Assembly: GCA_039619475.1 (NCBI GenBank)
Contig: CM077116.1
Location: forward strand, 385,292,760-385,356,759
Length of the DNA stretch: 64,000 nucleotides
DNA from: Icerya purchasi
Lineage: Eukaryota > Arthropoda > Insecta > Hemiptera > Monophlebidae
Direction of reading: 5' to 3'
The position numbers and the translations under genes were made by a program. Positions 41,801 through 54,230 of the stretch are shown one piece after another. A model generated the notes under the pieces. It ran no database searches, had not been told where the DNA came from, and worked only from the letters and a program-made list of their open reading frames with translations. Positions within the stretch are counted from its first letter, which is position 1, and each line of letters starts with the position of its first letter.

Positions 41801-43169
41801 CTCCAAAGGCCTCTTTTTCGAATCCCCGGTAATGTTAAATTATAATGATGGTTAATTTTTTTTTTCTTCAGATTCACGTACACTGACCGAAAAGAAAAAG
41901 CTGAGTAAAAAAAAGAGTTGAAGATGATTAATGTTAACAATCAGCAAAAAACATATCCCATTCGGCTGCTCCTTAAAAAATATACATGTACTTCATTTCG
42001 CTTAATGTTTCTTATTTAATATAGCACCGTCAGTCTATTTAATAAGTTATAGATACTCACGATTCTCCATCATTCGGGAAGTAGCATAGATAAAAATTGA
42101 ATTTGGTTTCAATAGAATTTCGATTTTTGACGAGTTCGTTTTGATCGTTCTTTTTCATTTGACTTTGGTCTGAAGTTTTCGGTTTAAATATACGTAGTTT
42201 CACCTGATCTTATTTGTTATTATACATTTTATTATTAATTTTGATTTTAAGAAAGATCACTTCGAAATTTTTTTAAAATGAAACTATCCCCGTTTACAGC
42301 TAGTAATCGTGCAAATATACGCATTTTTTTTTTTTTTAAATTAATTTTTAATTATTTAAAAATTAATTTTTTCCCGGAAGTACATTTTAAAAGGACTCCG
42401 CTAAAATTTTATTTTATACGTTTAGGCGACGTGTAAGGAAGAAAGTAAAAGAAAAAAAGGAACGATTAAAAAAATCGGAATGTCTAGAAGAGCGAAAATT
42501 TCGGCTCGATCGACTTCCATACATTACGCGAATAGTCTAAACTTTTTATTTCCTCTTCAGTTCGAACGATGAAAAGCGAACTGATAAAATAAAAAAGGCG
42601 CAGTAATAAATAACACTTAACGAGGGGGGTTGCATAGGTTCTGTTTTCTTCATCTATAATGCACCAGTTTTCTCTCTTACACTTTATACAGTTTTTAAAA
42701 GTTTTTGCTGTAACGCGGTAAGAGTAAAAATGCTCGGCACATGCTTATTTAAAAGTTACTACTCATTGACTGTATTTGTTTTCAATAAAGCTTATTTTCA
42801 TCGTTCGCCTCATAGATTTGCTCTTTCGAAATATATTGTAATTATTCTTTTTTTTTTTTTTTTTGTACATCTTGTAGTTGAGAAAATGAACTTTGTAAAA
42901 ATAAAATCCGTTTACAATAGGCGATAGCTAGAGTTAATATTTCCGAATTTATTCGTGCAATCTGTAGATGTGAACGCTGTACTTTCTTGATTCGATTTAA
43001 CTGTAATTCTTTAAAAACCGTCTTAAATCGTAACTGTACACACTCTGTCAGAAATGTCGTGTATCGAAATCGCTCGAATTAAAAAAGTTACAAAACTTCG
43101 GATAATTTTTTAACGTTTTTATGTAAAAAAAAAATTGCCTTTTTCCTTTTCATGTACTCAATTTCACTG
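41801..43169. other. A+T-rich spacer
   Basis: Includes a near-palindromic A/T tract at about 42330-42375. No gene or repeat family recognised. Confidence 0.45.
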
Positions 43170-43987
43170 ACAGCTCTTCTGTTGGTGTCGGAGTTTCCTT
43201 TATTCTTCCCAATTCTTTCGTTTATTCTATTTTTGCAGTCGAAATGATGGTTATCCTACGTGCGATTATTTATATTTCTTCTAATCGTGAACTTCTCCCT
43301 CTATCTGATAATTTCCGACTCAATGAATGTGCTCTTCAAGCTATCAGTATATCTCTTCCCTCTCTGATTTCCAACTTCATCATTCTTCCTTTACGATCTC
43401 TCATTCGCAAACTTTTTTTTGCATCACTTTATATCCGTTGATTTGCTGTGGGTTCCCGGTCGTAGAATAACGAAATAGCGAACGCTTTTCTATTATTCTT
43501 AAGTGAAAAATTTCACCATCAATTTTTGTCGGACACGTTTCCTCTTTTACCAATAATCATTCTTTCTACCTCTCAATTCAACCTAACCTTCTTTCTCATC
43601 ATTGGTTGTCATAGTTTGCTTGTCTTCCGCATTCTGTTATTGTATCTATCATTCGCCTACGCTTTAATCACACTTTATTGCCTTCTTCACGCTATGGTTT
43701 CCTCTCCTTATTATTCTTTACATCCTAATGAAACAGTTGTCTGTGTTGCTAATCACATTTTCTTTGAGTGTTTTGCTCTTTCTGCTGAACTTAATTAACT
43801 CCTTTTGAAGGCTTTCCCTGCTTTCTACTTCCTATATTCTGTCCTTTCCCCCCGGTCTGTATTGTCCCTGCCACCGGTTCCTTTATTTCAGCTTTTTCCT
43901 GCTCGAATTAGGTTCTAATTAGTCCGCTCTTCTGGAGGTCCCCCTACATGACGAGCTAAAAACAAAAAAAAAAACAAAACAAAAAAA
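43170..43987 (+). mobile_element. 5'-truncated, strongly decayed RNase H-type LINE
   Basis: Starts around SSVGVGVSFILPNS-like sequence (43175-43210), then FAVEMMVILRAIIYIS (Glu region of RNase H, about 43230-43275), LQAISISLPSL, and much later CVANHIFFECFALSAEL (43740-43793), the C-terminal Cys/His cluster of this LINE family. It ends in an A-rich tail at 43958-43987 (interrupted by C). Several frameshifts; the IxxLWVPSHxG part is nearly erased (LLWVPGRRI-like around 43440-43465). Confidence 0.7.
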
Positions 43988-44439
43988 CTAGCTCGACGCT
44001 CAACTTATATTAAAATCATAAAACTTAAATTACTGTTGCCTGAATTTGTCGATGCAACTGTAGCGCTCTAGTTTTCGTAAAAGTAAACGCTTAAAAACAG
44101 TACTCGTGCTAGGAGCATGAAAATCTGAATAATACATGATAAGTTTTTGGTGGAATAAAAATTTCGATAGATTCTTGAGAAGAATTTTTCAAACTCGTCG
44201 TAACTGAAACATTTTAGAGGCTGCTCTCAAAAATGTTTAAAATCGTAAAAATTTTGAAGATAAAACTGTTTATGCTTTTGAAGTTGGCCATTTTTTTTTC
44301 AGTACGCCGACCGTTTTTACATTATTAAATTATCCGAGTAATTTTTATTTAAAAATTAAAATAATTTTCAAAGTCGTCGTCGTCACGTAACTTCTTTGCT
44401 TACCAAAGATTGCATACAACAGCATTTTTAATCGGTTGA
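43988..44439. other. Spacer
   Basis: Nothing recognised. Confidence 0.45.
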
Positions 44440-45560
44440 ATTTGTACCTTTATTCTCCTTCTCCTTGAAGTGTTATGTCCTTGAGCGTTTTTTGTTCAAA
44501 TCCGGTTGTCGCCATCTCCAATCTTCTTTTTCCTAGTGACGGTTTCCTCTCGACCTTTCCTTGTATGGTGAGTGTGAGTAATCCTTCCTCCCTAATTTAA
44601 TTTTGTGCGTCAGATATCCTCCTTCTCTGGATGGCATCTAACAATCTTCTCAATTCCGCTTTTTTGGAGCGCTTCTCTATTCGTTTTCTCTTCTTTCACA
44701 AAATCCGCCACGTAAGCGTCCACATCTCAAATGCATTTAGCCGCTTAATGCTATTCGCATTCAACGTCTATGTTTCTGAGGTTTCTGAGGCATATTTTAC
44801 TTGTACTATCAACATTACGTAACATTAGTTTATTCTCAGTTTTGTTTCCGCTTTTTAGTTTTCGATCTTTCAGTACAGCCTGCAGATTGATTTGTCTGTT
44901 CAGCCATTCCAATGCACCGCTGAACTTCTTTAAAATCTCTGCCATCGTTAGTGAATAGGATTCCTGAGTATCCGAACTCTTTAAAACTGCCTCAACTGTT
45001 TCACCGTCTATTTTTATCTTAACTTGTGAATTGTCAGTCCAACTTCGTTACTTTAGTCTCCTCAAACGTTTATTTTCATACTTAATTTCTTTCCTTCTCG
45101 GTTTAATTTGTTCGGCATAATTCGTGCGAGTGAGATCTTACCGTCTAGCTTTTTTTTCTTTTTAGGCTTTAAACACAAATTCTACCCATCGTCTACTGTC
45201 TAACTTATACCCATAATCTTAACGCCGGCATTTCCTATCGTTGTGTTTTTCATAACCTCCTCCGCGTATATGTTAAAAAGTCTCGGTGAGAGCTGACATC
45301 CCTGCCTCACCCCTCCGCTATTATCTGCTATTTTCTGGCCAAGGGTTTATCTTTTACTCTTACGCCCGTAGACTGTTCCCAGTATATTTCTTTAATTATT
45401 CGCAGGTCTTTGTTGTCAATATTATTGTACTTTTATAGAATCAACTCTAGGTGCTTTACTTTATTGAACGGTTTTTCGTAGTCGATGAAACATGCATTCA
45501 TATTTTGTTGTACTACTGCTTTTATTTCAATTTTTTTCTTTAACACTACAGTCGAAGATG
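44440..45560 (-). pseudogene. Reverse transcriptase remnant of a second, RNase H-less LINE family
   Basis: Minus strand. Motif A CFIDYEKPFNKVKH (about 45494-45455, second Asp lost to Asn), motif B GVRQGCQLSPRLFN (about 45325-45280), then NIYAEEVMKN. Motif C is deleted or unreadable. Further on come GRDFKEVQRCIGMAEQ (about 44945-44890) and AFEMWTL (about 44735), the latter matching the FEMWCxRRxL signature beyond the thumb of RTE/CR1/L2-type LINEs. All frames are broken. The family is distinct from the RTE-like copy at 5.5-9.1 kb. Confidence 0.75.
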
Positions 45561-48500
45561 ACTACCATTGGCACTGCTGACCCTATACTGAAAAGAAAAA
45601 CAGAAATTTAAGAATAGTATCTCTTCTCCAAGCGGATCAGAGACAATAGTAAAACATACAATAGCTACAGCTAGACTTACAATAACTATTAACCAATGCT
45701 GTCTTATACGATTAACCGCATAAGAGAAATTTATAGTACAGAAATCAGAAATAAAAGAGAGAAGGTTAATATACAGCCTTCCCCCTCTTCTGATACATAA
45801 TAGCGGTCTTAAACAATAACTATTAATAAATGATATCTTAGATTAATAATACGCAACGTTAAACAATTATGCGGAATGCTACATGACGACATATATGCTG
45901 TAAAAATATCTTCAGAGTATGGCTCGTCAGTATGATTATTCGATACTCGGCGCAATCGAAAATACCAGTCGGTAAGATTGGAAAATATGCTGCATCGACA
46001 ATTTCTATTTCTTTCGATTGTCTGCGATTTCGTTGTCCTTAGAGTGCCTATTTGTATATATCTAAAATTTCAGATTTAGAGGTTTTTCAGTCAACCTCGC
46101 GGGAAGCTGATGAATACATAGTAGTTAAACGACGCGGTTTTTGTTAGTAAGCCGCGTTCGCATGCGTTCCTAAAGCCCTTCCATCTTAGTTAGTCGAATA
46201 ACTAGTTTATTATATCGTTTTATTTCATTTCTACACTACTTCTGTTGCGTTAATGGTCAGAAATATTTACTCGTCGCCACGATTTAGAGGCCAGCTTTAA
46301 TTACCTGAAAAAATATATGCGTGTGCAGTTAAAGTAAACCGAGGCAAATGGACTGGCATATAAAAATTATCGTTCTCTTGCGAGGTTTTCCTTCTTTTTC
46401 CTGGACTCTTTTTATTCTTTTCTTTTACAACTATTCCACTTTTTCGGCGAAAGGATAGCGTGTCGAAATGATTTCCATCTAGATCGGTCGTGTTTTAGTA
46501 AAGATATGATTTACGAGCTAGTTAAAATATGAAATTCAATAATAAAATCGCAATAATCGCTCGTATATAAAGTTTTAGTACGTCCTCGCACTTGACGTGC
46601 GTCAGGACGCCGGCCAATTCCACGGTTAATTATAATTTTGTGTCGAAGCGGAGCAGATAGGGTGTTGATGCTAACAGTGATAGCGGAGGAGACGTTTGAA
46701 AAATTTTATTCAGAAATGCTCTAACGAGACCGTCTAGTGTATTCGTTGACGTGTGGTGGCACTGTTCGCTAGACGATTCGATAGATAACATCGATAAAAA
46801 AAAATGAAGGAAAGGGAAAAAAGTCGATTGCGGTACCGTTAGCGTGACCGAAATTTGATGCCAATTCGCGATATGTGTGCTCGATTTATCGAGCAGTCAA
46901 AAATTTCATTACGACTATTCAAATCGAATTCGTCGCACGTCAATATTTCGCAAATGTACACTATACTAATTACGATGCCGTACCTACGTGTACGTACTTG
47001 TATGCACACCTATACACACATGCATGCATGTATATATGTATATATACGTGTATATATATACGTATCACTGTTGCTGCGGTATCATTGCGTAAAAAGAATA
47101 TTACTTCAATGACCGTAAGTTAGCCTGTAGCCATTTAAAATGTGCTGAACAGTAGATGGCGTGAAATTATTTGTCGAGATTAAAACGAGCTTTTAACCGA
47201 ATTTAAAATTACATTTGCAGATTGGAACAAACGTAACGCATCGCGAACTTTACGTTAATTCGATGCGTTACTGTGTGCGCTGAATTACACTACGAGAAAA
47301 CTTGACATATTGACGCTACCAAAAGTGATGTCACTCAATGCAGACATGGCTTAGTCTGAAAGTTTCATTTTGTTCCGTTTCGTTTTTAGCATTCTTCGCC
47401 GTATCCGTAATTAGTTCTTCAGACTGTTATGGTGTTTTTAATGTGTCGTTTGTTCGCTGCAAGCGTATTTATTCTAATGGATATTAAGTTAAAAGTTCGA
47501 CTGTGTTCAACGATTTAAATTACAAAAGTAAAGATCAATGAAAAACACCAAATGTGTTCTCGTGTATAGTGCACTTGAAATTTATTATAAAATACTATCT
47601 GTCAACCGGGGCTCTATACTTGAAAATTCATGGAAAAAATATTTGTTTTTTATCTGGAATTACATTTATGTAAAGATTCTTGGGAAATATGTTTATCACA
47701 TGGTCTTCACGTATTAAGCTGAAGATTATCGACCTTTCTATAACCCGTCTGTCGTGATTTTCACTCAACTAAACAACACACACAGTCGTCATTTTGAAGG
47801 AGCCGAGTTATACACACGGTCATCTCCCATAATTACACATTTAAGAGAACACATCTTCTTCACCCATATCTTCCGAACTATTTTATTAAAATTAATTTAT
47901 TACCATAGAATCAAAATAACAATAATTAAGTAAGGATTTCAAATTTGAGTATAAATAACATTCCCCCGCTAGTAAATATTAAAAATTCCGTTACAGGATC
48001 TTTTATTTCTCTGTAAAAAGCGAATGGAAAAAATTATTTTTTTTAAACTCTTCACATTGAATATAGCAGCTAGACTAGGACTGCTTCTTGTATATTTATT
48101 AGATACTGTGATGGAGGTTTAATTATTTCGGTAATGCGAAAAGGTTTTATTTTTAAATGTTTTACCTTTTTTGCTGAACAATCGTCCTTCTACGTTTATC
48201 TATTAAAATATCCCTACTTCCTTTTATCGGTGCTTCTTGTATTCTCTCATTTCCCCTTCTGCTTCTGTTATTCCTGTACTCGAATTATTTTTATTTTCCT
48301 TACTTTTTAAATTTCCATAAAGCAGAACTTTATTTTCTCCTTCGTTACATAAAAAATTTAAAACCGTAGATAATCCAAATTAAATTTGAAACTTTGAATA
48401 ACGTATTACTAAAGAAAGTCGCTAAATATGAATAAAGAAAATCTGTCAAAACCAATTCGTCAAATAACAAAAGTAAATTAGGATGGAGCCTGCAATTTTT

Positions 48501-48714
48501 TTCAATTAGGTTGACAAGAAAAATACTGTAAGTGAAATAAAACAATAATTAGAAGCTGAATTTGTTCAACTGTTAATCATCTGTATTTTTAAATGCTAAC
48601 CGAATTTTTAAGCCAAAAAAGTCGGTTTAATTTTTTACACCAAAGTCGCGTCAATGTAAAATGAGGTTTCTTTTATTGTTTATGAAAACGGAATATTGTA
48701 TTTTTTTTCCATAT
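45561..48714. other. Unassigned region
   Basis: No recognisable gene or repeat. The part 46550-47450 is less A+T rich. Frames of 82-85 codons (46855-47123) cover a TATACGTG-like alternating tract and are chance. A short inverted repeat CGCGAACTTTACG-like occurs near 47240, not further explained. Confidence 0.4.
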
Positions 48715-49985
48715 TTTTTATTTTTTTATTATATTATCTACTCGCTTGCTGTGTATAACTGCCGGGGTCAATACGGCACGGCGAGCGTAGGAGTTATTAC
48801 AGTTTACCTAAAAGGTTATTTATGTTGAGGAAAGATAGCACACTGTTTGAACCTGTTCTGGGCGATTGGACAAAAGAATGTATAGCGATTCGTCCTTATT
48901 TCTCCTTAATTGTTTACATTGTTTCAGGATGTGCTCGACAGAAGGTACCACTGCTGCATTGCAAAATGGGCAAGAAATTGGCAGAGGGGCTCTCTGAAGG
49001 ATATGATTATGTGATACGGATGTGTGTCCCAGTCTTAACCTAGTGAGAACTGAGAATTCTTTTTTGGACATTTGGATCAGTGGCCTCCAAGATTCAGTGT
49101 TTGGTTTTATATTCCTTAGAGAGGTTATACTTGTTGGGACCAGGATGATGTCCAATGTTCTTTCATACTTTTATGTAGGAAAGAAGCTATTTCTGGAAAG
49201 GGAGCATTAAATAGCATAGGGGTAGACAACGTTGCCTTGGCGACCCGGTCTTCACAATCGTTTCCGGGTATTCCAACATCTGCCGGCACCCAAAGGAGCC
49301 CTACTTGCATCTCCTCTTGGGTAAGGCGATGCGCCGTAGTTCTTATTCTGTATACTAGTAGACCGGTTATGGTAAGTGACCGAATAGCTTGAAGAGAAGC
49401 CAGAGAATCTGTAATAATTATATATATCTCTCACGTGCTTCCAATCCAAAGAGGATCTCATATAGTTCAGCTTCCAATGCGGTGCAGTAATCATGTAGCC
49501 TCACTGCTTGAACTTCACTTGAAATTAGGTAGGCACATGCTGCGGGAGTGGACACTGTTCCGGCGACATTTGTTTTTGCTCCATCTGTATAAATGTGTGT
49601 ATCATGTGTGTAAGTTTGTATTTTTGAGCTGTATATTGGTGGTCTTCATTAGATGTACGGTGGTTCAAGAGTGATAAGTCTACCTTCAATGGCGAGTATT
49701 CCCATGGCGGCTCTTTTGGGAACAGTAGGAGATCCGAATTGTATTTTATATTTTTTTCAGCCAAGGAATTTAGAATATCAAGTATTGGATCATTTTGAAA
49801 GGATGGAAGAGGAGTCGTAGTGTTCCTTGTGAGAAAGTGGTATTGTTGGTACCAGCATAGGTGTGATCATGGGAGGTGTAGAAGTTAAATATATAGGATA
49901 ATGGAGGGATCCCTGGTAGCACACAGACACCCTTCGTAAGAGATGTTCGATGCGCCCCAAGTATAGTTCTTAAGGCTGAGCAATC
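48715..49985 (-). mobile_element. Decayed RNase H-type LINE of another family (minus strand)
   Basis: The 3' end lies near 48715-48735 (AATAAAAAAATAAAAAATAT on the minus strand). Minus-strand pieces from high to low coordinate: YTDGAKTNVAG (about 49597-49565, first Asp), ALEAELYEI (about 49485, Glu), ITDSLASLQAI (about 49420, Asp), VGLLWVPADVGIPGNDCEDR (about 49310-49250, last Asp present; SHxG changed to ADVG), then SVLTRLRLGHTSVSHNHIL and CPFCNAAVVPSVEHILKQC (about 49040-48900). All four carboxylates are retained across at least two frameshifts. The CxxC...H...C end and sequence differ from the CDxxHxxFEC family elsewhere in the window. Confidence 0.8.
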
Positions 49986-50256
49986 GCTTCGAGTAATTTT
50001 ACATTTTTGTTTGCTTACATATACTATGTCAGTTAGGTTATTAATATGAAACTAATAAACGTTTCGATTTTCTAATATAAGTGCATCATATTTTCTTTAT
50101 ATTTTTAATACATAATACAAATTATGAAAATATATTTTTTCGCATTGAAAATATTTTTTTTTCTTTTCGGAAAAAATTTAGATGATTAACGAAAATTGTT
50201 AGTTAAAATGTTAGTGGAAGATAATCATTTACGATAAATACATATGCACGTGTATT
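49986..50256. other. Short A+T-rich spacer
   Basis: Nothing recognised; it ends with CGTGTATT, the left target duplication of the hAT element. Confidence 0.5.
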
Positions 50257-50460
50257 CAGTGGCGTAGCTGAATGTCCGCAGACCCCGTGGTGTGGGGGGG
50301 GCGAGCTTTTAGGGGCCCCGCTCGGTCTAAAAAAGTTGACAGTTTTATTTTAAGCTGGTGCTGCGAATATATATATATATATATATGAGAATGGATGGAT
50401 CTAACTGTATTTGTATGTGTAAACATATAAATAAATTTAAATTTATTATTTTTCTAATCA

Positions 50461-50740
50461 TGGAATGCGAGTTATTAGAGATGATGAATTTAGAGTGTCA
50501 AAACAATTACAGTCAAAGAACATTGATTTACTGTACGCTACCGAGTTATTACAAACAGCACTTGAAAATGTTAAAGGATTAAGGAATAATTTTGAAGACG
50601 TCATTCAAGAAGCTTCAGTTTTAGCAGAAAGTTGGGGAATATACACAGAATTTCAAGAAAAAAACCCAAAACGAACGATAATCTTCTTTGATGAACTATC
50701 AGTTTCTGAAATAATTACGAATGCAAAACACTTATTTTAA
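50461..50740 (+). pseudogene. hAT transposase, middle fragment
   Basis: Reads VSKQLQSKNIDLLYATELLQ, then ALENVKGLRNNFEDVIQEAS and later KRTIIFFDEL. The pattern LQxKxxDLxxAxxLLxxxxxxLxxLRNDF...FDEL belongs to the insertion domain of ZMYM1-like hAT transposases. The frame is open over 91 codons, then lost; about 330 degraded bases separate it from the C-terminal part. Confidence 0.7.
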
Positions 50741-51059
50741 AAATACATGTCTTCAATGCTCACATCGACATAATTATTGCACAATTAAGCAATCGATTTG
50801 AAGCAATTAGATCAGTAAGCCAGCGTTTTCGCTGTCTTTTCCCGGTCAATCTCCAAAAGATGCAAGATGATGAGTTGATTGAAGCCTCACAAGAGTTAAT
50901 GAACTTTTATTCTCACGAATTATCAACCAATTTTATACATCAGCTTTTGTTACTTCGAAATTTAATTCACAAAAATATATTAGAAAATATGTCCATTAGT
51001 GTGTGACCTTTTTAAATACATAATGAAAAATCACTCATTATTTTTGAGTAATATTCATG

Positions 51060-51305
51060 AAGTGCTAATATAGCTATAAAACTATTTTTAACATTACCGG
51101 TTACAGTAGCGAAGGCAGAAAGATCGTTCTCTAAACAGAAAAGTAATAAAAAATTATTTGTGTAGTACAATAGTGCAATTGGCTGGTTTAGCTATCGATT
51201 GAATTTGAAAGAGCTAAAAAGCTCAATACTGATGAACTCATTGACGAGTTCGCAACCAAAAATGCAAAACGTTCACAACGCTACCGTAACAATATTTTAA
51301 CTTAA
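51060..51305 (+). pseudogene. hAT transposase, C-terminal dimerisation region
   Basis: TVAKAERSFSKQK (about 51100-51140) is the core of the hAT dimerisation domain (usually AERSFSKLK). After a short break it continues EFERAKKLNTDELIDEFATK and NAKRSQRY up to a stop near 51303-51305. Together they mark the natural C-terminus of the transposase. The YLRS...MSQERLxGLAxLSIE part between is corrupted. Confidence 0.8.
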
Positions 51306-51429
51306 ATAATTTCTGATGTAAGAGCTGTGGATACGAATAAAATTATTTTTATTTACATCAATATAATCCATTTAAAACTTTTGTAACTTTCATAACTATT
51401 TACCTCCATAAAATTTTACAAACTACATT

Positions 51430-52904
51430 TATTAATAAATTTAATAAAAAATTATATTTCAAATAAATTATCTCTATCAAATATAGTCATCTTACCTATT
51501 CGATCCTTAATTTCTGTCCTCTCTCGCTCACGTTCATTGCATATAAGATTCCTATGGGTCTCCAGCCATGCTGGGATTCATGGTAATGAGAATGCTGACT
51601 ACCTTGCTCGTTCGACTTTGGTTTCCGGACGTCTTGTCCGACGATTTCCCTCCTCCGAATTGTTAACTATAGCAAAAAAAATTCAATTTGAAAATTGGAA
51701 ATCTTTGTATGGTCCTTCCTTTACAAATCCGCGGTCCTTATATTTGTCTATTCAATCGTTTCCATCCTCACACCCTTGGTTCCTAGACTTCCACACCTTC
51801 GTCGTTCTACTATATACTCTCTTTGTCGCCTTCGCTTTGGTCACAGTTGTCTACCTGCTTCTCTTTATCGGTTTTCTATTACTTCCCTTCCCCTCTGTCC
51901 ATTATGTGTAGATAACACACTCAATTGTGACGCTGATCACATTTTCTTTGAGTGCGCATCTTTATCTTCCGAAAGATTGGTACTATACTCAGATCTGCTA
52001 TCCCTTAATATCCCCACGCCGTACTGTGCTTCCTTTATCTTCGCCTTTCCCTCACTGTCTGTTGTCCCTACTATTGCTAAATTCTTGTCTTTAATCCACG
52101 ACCGTATAAACATTTAAGCAAATCCCTCATTCATTTCTTATCTTAATATTTTGGTTCCCTCGCCGCCTTCACTTGGTGCATTGTAGGCCTCTTTGCTCGG
52201 ATGGTGGCCATAGTGGTACTGGGTCAAGGTGGTGCGGATCTTCCGGGGTTAGTATGAACGCCAGACTATTTGGCGATCATGCTGGCCTCTTCCGATGTGG
52301 AGCCCCTTTCCTTTTTATCCTTAATATATCGTAAGCTCGTTGTCCGCAGATGCCGTTTGAATAATGGATAATCAATCATTTTGCTTTTCTGGACAGGAAT
52401 TGCGAGCACTGCTTTTCAGTCGCTACCGTAGGCGAATAGCGATGTCTTGTCTCTTGCCTTATCGGGCACTGTGGGCACTGCATTGCAGTTGCGGCCATAT
52501 TGTTGATGAAGATCTTTTTGTCGGCGCTGCCCAACGATCGCAGACATGGATAAAAATACTTTTCTTTTTATGCTGGTCGCATCACGCATTTAGTTTAAAT
52601 AGATATAATATATTATAATCAGGCATAACGGCTAACAAGACATGAGAGCTTTCCTTTCCTTTAAGGTATCCTTTATATTTTTTCGTCTACACATTGATTT
52701 CCCTTCGCACTGCTAATTGCACGAGTTCTAGTACCGATCTTTTTTGACTCCCTTGCTATCTCTCCATAGTAGTTCTGGCCGTCTTCATCTTTCCCGAATA
52801 ACTTTCTTAGTGTTCTCAGTTTCCTTTTGTCCTACGCTCTTCCTTCTTGATAGGTAATCGTCCGTAGCTGACAAGCCCAATAAAAAAGTAAAAAAAAAAA
52901 AAAA
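51430..52904 (+). mobile_element. LINE fragment nested in the hAT element
   Basis: 5'-truncated RNase H-type LINE: RNase H end and C-terminal domain, a ~780-bp 3' untranslated region, GTAGCTGACAAGCCC and a poly-A run at 52890-52904. It inserted after the hAT stop codon and before the hAT right end, so it is younger than the hAT copy. The left junction is only approximate, and no target duplication was resolved. Confidence 0.75.
51530..52117 (+). pseudogene. LINE RNase H (end) and C-terminal domain
   Basis: IRFLWVSSHAGIHGNENADY (His and last Asp of RNase H) starts at about 51543, followed by LARSTLVSGRLVRRFPSSEL and SFPSSHPWFLDFH. A frameshift at about 51790-51800 leads into RRSTIYSLCRLRFGHSCLPA, then CDADHIFFECASLSSERLVL and the C-terminus at 52117. 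Same family as the copies at 16, 40, 43 and 59 kb. The earlier RNase H residues are missing because of the 5' truncation. Confidence 0.85.
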
Positions 52905-53084
52905 TATATATAATTTACGTGTTGATTTATGTATCTATTTATTTAATTTGCTTTTGTTTTTAACTAAAAAAAATAATAATAGATAAAAACAAAGGAAAAA
53001 GTGATTATTTAATGTCCTTAAGGGGGCCTCATTAAGATTTTCGCGGGGGGTCTCCAAGGTTTCAGCGACGCCACTGCGTATATG

Positions 53085-53855
53085 TACATATACACATATA
53101 GGAAGGAACCGCAAAATAAGCTATATTATTCTTACAAAATAAACAAAGTTAGAAGGTGGTTAAAAATATACTTTTTTTTTTATAATTTCGTAAATGGTGA
53201 ACATTTTTAAATTAAAACTGTCTGGGAATAATTGAATTAAAATTGCTTCAGTGGAATATAGAATTATTTGAACTGAAGAAGTACTTTAATTTTAGGCATA
53301 GGTTAAATCAGGCATTTTTAATTCCCGACATTGTATTCGAAGAAGTGTACGACGAATAAAATATTTAAACAAAATTTTGGAAAAAATAAAAAAGGCTAAG
53401 GAACAGCTCTCTATTATCGATTTAATTAAAAGATACAATGCGAACAAAAGTATTTCAGTTTTTCAGGACATCTTTTAAGGTTTTGAACATGAAAAAATGA
53501 AGGAAATTACATTTAAGTTCAACAAGTAGAAGTAAAATTGAAATGAACGAAATAATTATTTCTCTATGAACTTTACAACAAAGTTATTTTTCGGGAAGCA
53601 GTTCTTCGTTCAATCGGTACATTGTATTTCACAAAATTCAAGTGTAAACGGCAGATTCGGTTCTGCAACAATGTGAAACTTTATTGATGAGATAAAATTT
53701 TAAAAACCGAAAATATCTCCACATTAACCGAAAAAACTTTCTATTAAAAGAAACTCCGACTTCGAAGCGGTTACAAAAGATTGAAAAGATTTCCTTTTTT
53801 TTCTTCTTTTTTTTAGAAGAAAAATGTTTTTGCGTATATCATTTGCACCGGCTCA
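53085..53855. other. A+T-rich spacer
   Basis: No gene recognised. The region is full of A- and T-runs. Confidence 0.45.
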
Positions 53856-53859
53856 TTTT

Positions 53860-54230
53860 GAAAAATAGGCGTACAAAAATTCGAAAATAAAAATTGGTTA
53901 TTTTAACGATATAAATACAATGATATCTATATTGGGAACCTATAATTTTTCGTGTATTTTATCCCGAAATTTCGGATTCGCGGTAGGCCTCAATTTTAAA
54001 ACTGAAAATTTGGCCGTTTCGAATTAAAGAAATTTTCTCGAATATTCTAATACTCGCGTTACTTTTCCGAACGTTTCACTAACTTTTTCTTTCAGGAAAT
54101 AAAATATCGTTAGTTCTATATGGCGAGCTTTTACACCAGGAAAAAACAAAAGTTTTCCCCAATTTTAAGGTTTTGCAGCCGGATCCGAATATAAAGTTGT
54201 AATATAAGCTATACTTTTTCTGCGAAGTGT
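53860..54230 (+). repeat. Possible diverged copy of the hairpin-ended repeat
   Basis: The stretch CCCGAAATTTCGGATTCGCG then CCTCAATTTTAAAACTGAAA (about 53964-54008) resembles CCAAAATTTCGAGCTTTCGG then CCAGTTTTAAAATTGAAAAT at 62602-62655, and AGGAAATAAAATATCGTTAG (54094) resembles the AAGAAAACGAAATACGGTTT region. No hairpin end is present. Similarity is weak and judged by eye. Confidence 0.3.

Larger units (their letters stand above)
50257..53076 (+). mobile_element. hAT DNA transposon (2.8 kb) with a LINE nested inside
   Basis: Inverted ends CAGTGGCGTAGCTGA (50257) and TCAGCGACGCCACTG (ending 53076), flanked by CGTGTATT and CGTATATG, which match at six of eight positions, a decayed 8-bp duplication. 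Between the ends are two pieces of an hAT transposase on the plus strand and, after its stop, a 5'-truncated LINE with its own poly-A. The N-terminal zinc finger and the first half of the transposase are missing between the left end and 50461. CAGTGGCGTAGC-type ends are common in animal hAT elements encoding ZMYM1-like transposases. Confidence 0.85.
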
